In this document: in pieces, positions 1-5,122 of the stretch
Position numbering within the stretch: the first letter of the stretch is position 1
How the letters are laid out: each line of letters opens with the position of its first letter
Source of the DNA: Chloroflexota bacterium
Lineage (GTDB): Bacteria > Chloroflexota > Anaerolineae > B4-G1
Assembly: GCA_024232355.1 (NCBI GenBank)
Contig: JAAEPW010001124.1
Coordinates: 1 to 5,122 of the forward strand
Direction: 5' to 3'
Length of the DNA stretch: 5,122 nt
Notes under the pieces: model-generated
Databases searched by the model: none
Told to the model about the DNA's origin: nothing
What the model saw: only the letters and a program-made list of their open reading frames with translations
Translations under genes and position numbers: made by a program

Positions 1-271
1 AATAGTCTATGTGAGTGTAGCCGTGCACGACGAATTCGATGTTCCGGTTCAGGTACTTGGTAATTATGTCCCTGTTGCGATTGAGAACGACAGCAGTCAG
101 GGCAAAGCTCGCTCCACAGTCAAACTGTTCCAGTATTTGGGCAAAGAGGCGTAACGAACGATCCATCTTGGCCGGCGTCAAACCATAGCGGTCGGTGATG
201 CTGCGAAAGCGCTTGAATAGGGCAAATGGTCCTTTGGCCCTGACAGCAGGAGTAAAAGGATTTGTCTTCAT
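1..271 (-). CDS. Divergent polysaccharide deacetylase-fold protein, N-terminal 90 residues (3' end outside window)
   Basis: ATG at 269-271 opens a frame that stays open to the left edge and yields 90 residues. The start is supported by a purine-rich ribosome binding site six bases upstream and by tight spacing after the preceding stop. The visible part shows a segment like the deacetylase beta-strand (CGASFALTAVVL, around residues 52-63, equivalent to the common ATFFVTG) followed by IEFVVHGYTH, which supplies the H-x-x-x-H metal motif (H83, H87). Ahead of these sits RYGLTPAKM (residues 29-36 plus M), where the usual Asp-Asp motif would be expected; no Asp pair is present. The family assignment to NodB-like deacetylases is therefore good, but activity is uncertain. 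No signal peptide is seen. It is the third consecutive gene with this fold and is probably part of the same polysaccharide-related operon. The remaining motifs lie outside the window. Confidence 0.8.
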   Translation of the reverse strand, partial: MKTNPFTPAVRAKGPFALFKRFRSITDRYGLTPAKMDRSLRLFAQILEQFDCGASFALTAVVLNRNRDIITKYLNRNIEFVVHGYTHIDY

Positions 272-277
272 AGTAAG

Positions 278-284
278 TCCCTTT
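278..284 (-). promoter_or_regulatory. Ribosome binding site of the third gene
   Basis: Read on the minus strand, AAAGGGA lies six bases before the ATG at 271 and only a few bases after the TGA (288-290) of the preceding deacetylase. It decides the start of the third gene and fits translational coupling of the two deacetylases. The match to the Shine-Dalgarno consensus is good but not perfect. Confidence 0.6.
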
Positions 285-287
285 TAT

Positions 288-1190
288 TCAGGTTTGCCTC
301 AGAGTATGAGCGGTATAGTGGCCTACGGACGTGAATACGACGTCTGGGAAAGAAGCCATATAGTCAAAGAGTTCACGGGTACATTTCAACCAGGTAACTT
401 TGTCCATTCTATATAACAGGTTGCGGATCAGAAATCCGTGCGCTCTGATGTACGAGGGCGAGAACTCTTTGAGTTGGAACGTCCGCTGACGACCCGAGGT
501 GAACTCGGTCGGATGGGCCAGATATACGAGCGGTTTGCCGGTCCGTTTGGCCTCGGCATACAATAATCTGAAGAGAATCTTTGTGGCAGATAACCCCAAA
601 ATATTCAACGAAGCCGAGATAAATGGAATAATCGCCGCCGAGATGGGTATTTCCCAAATAGGCATGTCTCCCTTTTTGAACGCATTGTCGTGACGAGGAT
701 GGTATGGCTGGCGTGGCGCAAAAATCCATCCTGGGTTGATGAGATTCGAGCTAACAAAGTCGATTCGTTGCGAGCAAACGGAACTGTCCGCCCAATAGCC
801 ATATTCGACCAACAACTTTAGAGTACAAGCCATTGTTTTGACGCGGGGACTGCGAAAGACGCGAATCGGGATGCCAGCCATATTTTCTAGTTTTTTGCTC
901 GCCTCCTCGATGTAGGTGCGCTGCATCGCCTCTGGCATTTGATCATAGTTTTCCTCGTCTCCGTGTGTCAGTCCGTGGCAGCCTATTTCGTGCCCAAAGC
1001 TTTGTATTCGTTCCAGGGTGGATCGAGTCGCCTGCTCGGCATTGGCGGTCACAAAGAATGTGGACTGAATGTCGAATTCGTTACACAGGTCTGTGGCTAT
1101 CTCGAGCGAGCGTTTTTTATTCTCGCAAGGCAAGTGGGGAGAAGGATCAACGTCCCACGTGATCAGGATAGGTATCTTGTTTGTCATCAT
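288..1190 (-). CDS. Polysaccharide deacetylase (NodB/CE4 family), probably cytoplasmic
   Basis: A complete 300-residue protein of usual size for a single-domain CE4 deacetylase. This family uses a divalent metal to remove N- or O-acetyl groups from sugar polymers or their precursors. All five family motifs are recognisable: ITWDVD near the N-terminus (D13, D15), HEIGCHGLTH (H72, H76 metal ligands), FRSPR (R113, P115, R116), DSS (D135), and YLAHP (H226). The first motif begins eight residues from the start, so there is no signal peptide or membrane anchor. The protein probably works inside the cell on a lipid-linked or nucleotide-linked precursor. Two ATGs stand in tandem at 1190 and 1187, and no clear Shine-Dalgarno precedes them, so either could be used. 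The gene starts 49 bp after the stop of the large upstream gene and ends 16 bp before the next, which suggests co-transcription. The acetylated substrate cannot be deduced. Confidence 0.93.
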   Translation of the reverse strand: MMTNKIPILITWDVDPSPHLPCENKKRSLEIATDLCNEFDIQSTFFVTANAEQATRSTLERIQSFGHEIGCHGLTHGDEENYDQMPEAMQRTYIEEASKKLENMAGIPIRVFRSPRVKTMACTLKLLVEYGYWADSSVCSQRIDFVSSNLINPGWIFAPRQPYHPRHDNAFKKGDMPIWEIPISAAIIPFISASLNILGLSATKILFRLLYAEAKRTGKPLVYLAHPTEFTSGRQRTFQLKEFSPSYIRAHGFLIRNLLYRMDKVTWLKCTRELFDYMASFPDVVFTSVGHYTAHTLRQT

Positions 1191-1239
1191 CTCATCAGGT
1201 CAAGGGTTTCATCAAGTTTCAAAAGCTACTGCCGTCGAA

Positions 1240-4200
1240 TCATTTGAAGATAAGCGGCATAAATATTGTGACATCAATGTTAGCAGGTAAAGTCGGTGTT
1301 GGTGTGTTGGTCGGCGTTGGCGTGTGAGTCGGTGTGGGAGTGAGTGTTGGCGTGTGAGTCGGTGTGTTGGTCGGTGTGGGAGTGGGTGTTGGCGTGTGAG
1401 TCGGTGTGTTAGTCGGTGTGGGAGTGGGTGTTGGCGTGTGAGTCGGTGTATTGGTCGGTGTGGGAGTAGGTGTTGGCGTGTGAGTCGGTGTGTTGGTCGG
1501 TGTGGGAGTGGGTGTTGGCGTGTGAGTCGGTGTGTTGGTCGGTGTGGGAGTGGACGTTGGCGTGTGAGTCGGTATGTTGGTTGGTGTGGGAGTGGGCGTT
1601 GGCATGTGAGTCGGTGTGTTGGTCGGTGTGGGAGTGGACGTTGGCGTGTGAGTCGGTATGTTGGTTGGTGTGGGAGTGGGCGTTGGCATGTGAGTCGGTG
1701 TGGGAGTGGGCGTTGGTGTGTTGGCCGGTGTGTTGGTCGGTGTGGGAGTAGGTGTTGGTGTGTGAGTCGGTGTGGATGTTGGCGTGTAAGTTGGTGTAGG
1801 GGTTGGCGTGGGCGTATTTGTAGGCATGGGACCGGTGCACTGTGAAACCGTGACGGTTGTTACAGAATCAGCCGGAACATCCAGAGTCACGTACACGACG
1901 CTAACCTGTCCATCGTCGCTATCTACCATCTGGGTGATTGCGCCACTGTCAGTTTCATAGCAATTGTGCCTGGGCATAACAAATCGAAGCAAGGATTGTT
2001 CAAAGTGTTCTTGCAATTGATTCTCGATGGTGGCAGTCATAGTACTGTGCGATCCATCGTTTGCGGGAGAGAAACTGAAATGAAGCAAGTTTGAGGGAAT
2101 CGAGTCTTCCGCCGAACCATCATAAGTATGTGTCATCACTTGACCATTCTCAATTCGAACTAGCCGATAAAGCTCCCGAATAACGTCACCAGTCTCTACC
2201 CAGTGAACGGGTGTATCACCATCTACCTCAACACGGTCAGACCAGGCATGGCCGCCGAGAACCATGTTGGTATGTAAATCGTCCATCCATTGCGGTTTCC
2301 ACTCGGGCAAACTGTCGCCAGAAAAGCCGCTATTGGTTGTGATGTGTAAAACAAGAAAGCGCAACAAGCTATCCTGGTGTGCAGCCAGGTCTGCCTGCAC
2401 CTGGGCTACCTGCTCTGCAAAATACTCCCCCGCATCGACAACATCGGGGTCCATAGTATGCAGCATTGAATTGTCAAACCCTAGGAAATGGTAATCACCA
2501 TAGTCAAAATCAAAGGAACGTCGCCCGATATACTGCTTCCATAGAGCTAACGACGGTATGCCCCCTACGCTTCCTACATCATGATTACCGGCTACACTGT
2601 AAACGGGCACTTGTAACCGGTTAATGGCTTCCAGATAGGCCTCGAACTCGGACGCTGTTCTATGCTCAACCAAATCACCTACCACTAAAACTAGCGCCGG
2701 GTTGATCAGGTTTATCTCATCCACAGTCTGGCGAAAAGTGAGTTGTCCAGGTTCGATGGTCGCAGCTTGTGGGTCGCCCAACACGACAAAATAAAATGGA
2801 TCATCGTACTGGCTGACAACTTGTACTGCCCGCGCCTGGGTATCGGTCCCAAAGGTCGAACTGATGGTCAAGTCATACAACTCTTCCGGCGCGCTAACCG
2901 GGATCGTGGCCGTAAGTGTCCAAGAGGTAATGGGATCATAAGTTGCCTCCAGGAACGATAACGGAACAGTGTTATACGGGGTAAGCAGAGCAGCCATCCA
3001 ATTAGCGGCATCGTGATTTTCTTTCACATTGATCTGGAATGTCTCTCCAACCCGTCGAATGGCGGGAGCATTCGAGTGGGGAGAGTAGATGCGTCCAAAG
3101 CGTGCATGGCTGGCTGCTTCAGGGAGGGTGATATCAACGCCAGTAGTTTCAACATCTTGTTGTACGATCACATCGTTCACAGTCTGAGAAACATAATTAT
3201 CGCTATGAGCTGTGACAGTGTAAACACCGCTTTGTAATCCAGAAAGACCAAAGATACCATCATAAGCAGCATAGACAGTATGCGTATCTAGCTCGGAGGA
3301 AATTTCCACCCATGCGCCATTTATGCCATCCCCATCAGGGTCCAGAACTCGTCCTCGTAAAGTGCCAAAGGGAAAATCACCATAGCGAAAACCATCAATA
3401 CCTATCCGCGCATCATAGCCTCCCCAAAAAGCAAACCCCTCTTCGCCAGTGACTCTAACTTGAATAGTATGTTGATCAGACACCAAATGGGTAGCAATGA
3501 TATACTCAACAGGATCTTTACCCGAGGAGGCGGCATTGTTGAATAGATTCACAGAGGGATAGGGGACGCCGTCAATAGAAATGTCAGCAATGCCAGCGTG
3601 ATAATTGGAAATGAACACAACCGAGATGGATGTTCCACTAAAAGTGAAAGAAGCTGTAGCATCAATCTGGGTCGAACGTCTATAATGATCATCAGAACAA
3701 TGGTAACACCAATACGTAGACCAACTGCCGCTATAACTAACACGATCAGTATCTTCGGCCTCTACAAAAGTAGAATAGTCATTCCTGGCCCGCCCATAAG
3801 TAACCACAATTTCCGCAGTATCCTGGGCTGCAATGGTTACGTCAAGTTCCAACCAGCCACCGGCTACTGTATAAGTGTAAGGCACACCGTCGACCATAAC
3901 CAATCGAATAGGAACATTGCCATCCTCTTCTTTTTGCAAATGGTATTGTTGCTCACTGTCTGTCTCGTTTTCCAGGATCAGGTGATTGGTGTACCATTTC
4001 ACGTCAATATCGCCGTCGTCGTTTCGCTTTTCCAGGTACAGGCGTTTCATGATATAGTCCAGGCTGCGCCACTCTACTTCTCCCTCCAGGTCGTTTATGG
4101 CGTCTACGGTGGCGTTATACGCGCCTATGCCCGCAGGGGGAGCAAAATCCGACTCGCGACCGTAGATAAAGACTGACTTGTCTCGAAAGAGGTCAAAGGG

Positions 4201-5122
4201 ATAGGGGCTGTATTCCTGGTAGTGGCGATTGACGATGGCATAATTGCCATAGTCCATGATCGCCGGATACATCGCAAAATCCCAGGCTGAGCTGGTCGTC
4301 CCGCTCAACGGAGTCGTTTGGGCATTGATCGTGGTCAGGAAATTGAGTTCCTTGAGCAACGGCAGTGTACTCTCGCCCGCCAACTTGCATGGAAAGACCA
4401 TTATTCGCCCGTAGGGAATGCCGGTCAGCGTCTCGTGGATATCCATTCGCTGTAGAGACCTTTCCAGGAGGGTTCTTTGCTCTTCGAGAGGAATGTCGTC
4501 CGTGAATTCCGGGCATGGTGAGTGATTGTTGCCGTGCACTACCAACGAATAACGCTCTGGGTGGGCCAAGAATAGATCGACGACACTTTGTTCCGATTGA
4601 TCTAGACATCTCCCTGGTACAGTAGCAATCGTGGTGTGATAGTCGTGTGCTAGCATCTGTGGCAACAAATCCCCAAAGTTCAGATACCCATACGGCTCTT
4701 GCAGGCACGGGTCGTCGATGGTCAGATTGGCATAGTTGTGATCGTTGTGCCACGCTTCGTCTCCGGCCGTGTAGCGTATGAACATCATCAGGGGAACTAG
4801 TTCCATAAAATATGTTTGCATAAAGCCATCATTCTGCGCCCAGGCTTCATACAGTAAATAGAACTGACTGTTTTCCACATTATAAAGGTGCATACCGCCG
4901 TCTACAAAGATGCTGCCAGCGCCATTCTGATAACGGGCAAAGACCGGATAGGTTTGGCTAAAATCGTCGGTGGCCTTCACCAGCACGTCCACGTGAGTTG
5001 CATCGGGCGCCAGGCCCAGGGCACGGTCGTATTGATCGTAAGAAGCGCTAATAGTTATGCCAGACAATTCACGCAGGATGTCGGGATAGTCGGCGCTCAA
5101 CAGGTAATCACGGTTGGTATCG
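1240..5122 (-). CDS. Large multidomain surface protein: NodB-like deacetylase module plus calcineurin-like metallophosphoesterase, Thr-Pro linker and hydrophobic C-terminal tail (5' end outside window)
   Basis: The frame is open to the right edge. A TTG at 5098-5100 is a possible start, but codons above it continue (DTNRDYL), so the true start and any signal peptide probably lie outside. Residues are numbered from that TTG; TGA is at 1240-1242. Residues 120-355 look like a NodB/CE4 deacetylase: TIDD (D129/D130), HGNNH (H189, H193), and a typical LLKELNF segment. Residues 444-573 resemble a lectin/CBM beta-sandwich ([30 protein letters not shown]). Residues 579-660 resemble a carboxypeptidase-regulatory-like domain. 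Residues 664-763 are Ig-like. Residues 769-980 form a calcineurin-like phosphoesterase: GDPQ (D776), GDLVE (D809), GNHD (N839/H840), LHIT (H919), GGHAW (H951). The usual DxH and GHxH histidines are Q778 and W953. Residues 1004-1088 are beta-rich, 1091-1270 are Thr-Pro repeats, and IFMPLIFK ends the chain. It is inferred to be exported and to act on extracellular glycan or phosphorylated polymer; the substrate is unknown. The phosphoesterase call is firm and the deacetylase call is fairly firm. Confidence 0.88.
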   Translation of the reverse strand, partial: DTNRDYLLSADYPDILRELSGITISASYDQYDRALGLAPDATHVDVLVKATDDFSQTYPVFARYQNGAGSIFVDGGMHLYNVENSQFYLLYEAWAQNDGFMQTYFMELVPLMMFIRYTAGDEAWHNDHNYANLTIDDPCLQEPYGYLNFGDLLPQMLAHDYHTTIATVPGRCLDQSEQSVVDLFLAHPERYSLVVHGNNHSPCPEFTDDIPLEEQRTLLERSLQRMDIHETLTGIPYGRIMVFPCKLAGESTLPLLKELNFLTTINAQTTPLSGTTSSAWDFAMYPAIMDYGNYAIVNRHYQEYSPYPFDLFRDKSVFIYGRESDFAPPAGIGAYNATVDAINDLEGEVEWRSLDYIMKRLYLEKRNDDGDIDVKWYTNHLILENETDSEQQYHLQKEEDGNVPIRLVMVDGVPYTYTVAGGWLELDVTIAAQDTAEIVVTYGRARNDYSTFVEAEDTDRVSYSGSWSTYWCYHCSDDHYRRSTQIDATASFTFSGTSISVVFISNYHAGIADISIDGVPYPSVNLFNNAASSGKDPVEYIIATHLVSDQHTIQVRVTGEEGFAFWGGYDARIGIDGFRYGDFPFGTLRGRVLDPDGDGINGAWVEISSELDTHTVYAAYDGIFGLSGLQSGVYTVTAHSDNYVSQTVNDVIVQQDVETTGVDITLPEAASHARFGRIYSPHSNAPAIRRVGETFQINVKENHDAANWMAALLTPYNTVPLSFLEATYDPITSWTLTATIPVSAPEELYDLTISSTFGTDTQARAVQVVSQYDDPFYFVVLGDPQAATIEPGQLTFRQTVDEINLINPALVLVVGDLVEHRTASEFEAYLEAINRLQVPVYSVAGNHDVGSVGGIPSLALWKQYIGRRSFDFDYGDYHFLGFDNSMLHTMDPDVVDAGEYFAEQVAQVQADLAAHQDSLLRFLVLHITTNSGFSGDSLPEWKPQWMDDLHTNMVLGGHAWSDRVEVDGDTPVHWVETGDVIRELYRLVRIENGQVMTHTYDGSAEDSIPSNLLHFSFSPANDGSHSTMTATIENQLQEHFEQSLLRFVMPRHNCYETDSGAITQMVDSDDGQVSVVYVTLDVPADSVTTVTVSQCTGPMPTNTPTPTPTPTYTPTSTPTHTPTPTPTPTNTPANTPTPTPTPTHMPTPTPTPTNIPTHTPTSTPTPTNTPTHMPTPTPTPTNIPTHTPTSTPTPTNTPTHTPTPTPTPTNTPTHTPTPTPTPTNTPTHTPTPTPTPTNTPTHTPTPTPTPTNTPTHTPTLTPTPTHTPTPTNTPTPTLPANIDVTIFMPLIFK
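1243..1275 (-). other. C-terminal hydrophobic tail of the large protein, possible sorting or anchoring signal
   Basis: The last eleven residues are [11 protein letters not shown], directly after the Thr-Pro linker and the short bridge LPANI. The pattern of a short hydrophobic strand with a central Pro and a terminal basic residue recalls tails such as YLPLVLK/R seen, from general knowledge, at the ends of many Chloroflexota secreted proteins. It is too short to span a membrane and has neither an LPXTG nor a PEP-CTERM layout. Its role as a cell-surface signal is inference. Confidence 0.5.
1291..1830 (-). repeat. Thr-Pro-rich tandem repeat (42-bp minisatellite) inside the large gene
   Basis: About 540 bp encode some 180 residues made almost wholly of Thr and Pro, with Asn, His, Ser, Ile and Met at regular places. 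The basic unit is 42 bp, encoding the 14-residue block [14 protein letters not shown]. Successive units on the plus strand begin with gtgtgagtcgg at 1352, 1394, 1436, 1478 and 1520. Toward 1525-1692 the period doubles to 84 bp, because alternate units carry [14 protein letters not shown] and [14 protein letters not shown]. The edges (1291-1350 and about 1700-1830) are degenerate. Since the unit is a multiple of three, copy-number change keeps the frame. The encoded stretch is probably an extended, possibly O-glycosylated, spacer between the enzyme domains and the C-terminal tail. Assembly from short reads could have mis-set the copy number. Confidence 0.95.
1525..1692 (-). repeat. Perfect 84-bp tandem duplication within the Thr-Pro repeat
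   Basis: Bases 1525-1608 and 1609-1692 are identical at every position by direct comparison. Identity at an offset of 84 extends over starting positions 1521-1618. Each copy encodes 28 residues ([10 protein letters not shown] followed by [18 protein letters not shown]). Neighbouring 42-bp units differ at several silent and non-silent bases, so this looks like the most recent expansion in the array. Confidence 0.92.

Noticed and set aside
1191..1239. Terminator or promoter between the large gene and the deacetylase
   Set aside because: No stable hairpin with a T-run and no convincing -35/-10 pair could be found in these 49 bp.
1291..1830. CRISPR array
   Set aside because: The repeats are contiguous without unique spacers, are in frame with a long gene and encode Thr-Pro.
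1409..1840. Minus-strand frame rich in His, Thr, Ser and Asn across the repeat, possibly a metal-binding His-rich protein
   Set aside because: It is an alternative frame of the same minisatellite within the large gene, has no ribosome binding site that I can see, and ends with the repeat.
1324..1845. Open frame on the plus strand encoding a Cys/Arg/Trp-rich repetitive protein, and a similar Cys/Trp/Glu-rich frame at 1470-1751
   Set aside because: They are antisense readings of the Thr-Pro minisatellite. A 42-bp unit with no stop in a given frame stays open in every copy, so frame length carries no evidence. The opposite strand encodes a continuous multidomain protein.
3598..4176. 192-residue plus-strand frame with a hydrophobic segment, looking like a small membrane protein
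   Set aside because: It lies entirely antisense to clear domains of the large gene, has no recognisable motif, and is best explained as a shadow.
4193..4753. 186-residue minus-strand frame overlapping the deacetylase module
   Set aside because: It is rich in Arg, Ser and His with no family features and sits out of frame within a well-supported coding region.
5098..5100. TTG as the true start of the large gene
   Set aside because: The frame stays open to the window edge, no good ribosome binding site precedes it, and an exported protein would need a signal peptide, which is absent after this codon.

Overview
The window carries three protein-coding genes, all on the minus strand, with almost no non-coding DNA. 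Read in the direction of transcription they are: (1) a very large multidomain protein, 1240-5122, whose 5' end lies beyond the right edge; (2) a complete 300-residue polysaccharide deacetylase, 288-1190; (3) the first 90 codons of a second deacetylase-fold protein, 1-271, running off the left edge. The gaps are 45 to 50 bp between genes 1 and 2 and 16 bp between genes 2 and 3, and no convincing terminator is visible in either, so the three probably form part of one operon.

The large protein is modular. From the N-terminal side it has a partial leading region, a NodB-like deacetylase module, a lectin/CBM-like beta-sandwich, a carboxypeptidase-regulatory-like beta domain, an Ig-like domain, a calcineurin-type metallophosphoesterase, a further beta-rich domain, about 180 residues of Thr-Pro repeats, and a short hydrophobic tail ending in Lys. 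The Thr-Pro segment is a 42-bp minisatellite that contains a perfect 84-bp tandem duplication. This layout is that of an exported, surface-attached protein. Genes 2 and 3 show no signal peptide and look cytoplasmic.

A long Thr-Pro linker followed by a terminal 'hydrophobic-P-hydrophobic-Lys/Arg' tail is, from general knowledge, common in secreted proteins of Chloroflexota (Anaerolineae, Caldilineae and Chloroflexia). That phylum is the best guess for the source, at moderate confidence. No rRNA or taxonomic marker is present to test it.

All three genes carry NodB/CE4-type deacetylase signatures, though with different catalytic completeness: gene 2 has the full set, gene 1 a divergent set, and gene 3 seems to lack the first metal/base motif. 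The likely setting is a locus for making or modifying an extracellular or cell-envelope polysaccharide. The substrate cannot be read from the sequence. No tRNA, rRNA, CRISPR array, insertion sequence or attachment site was seen.
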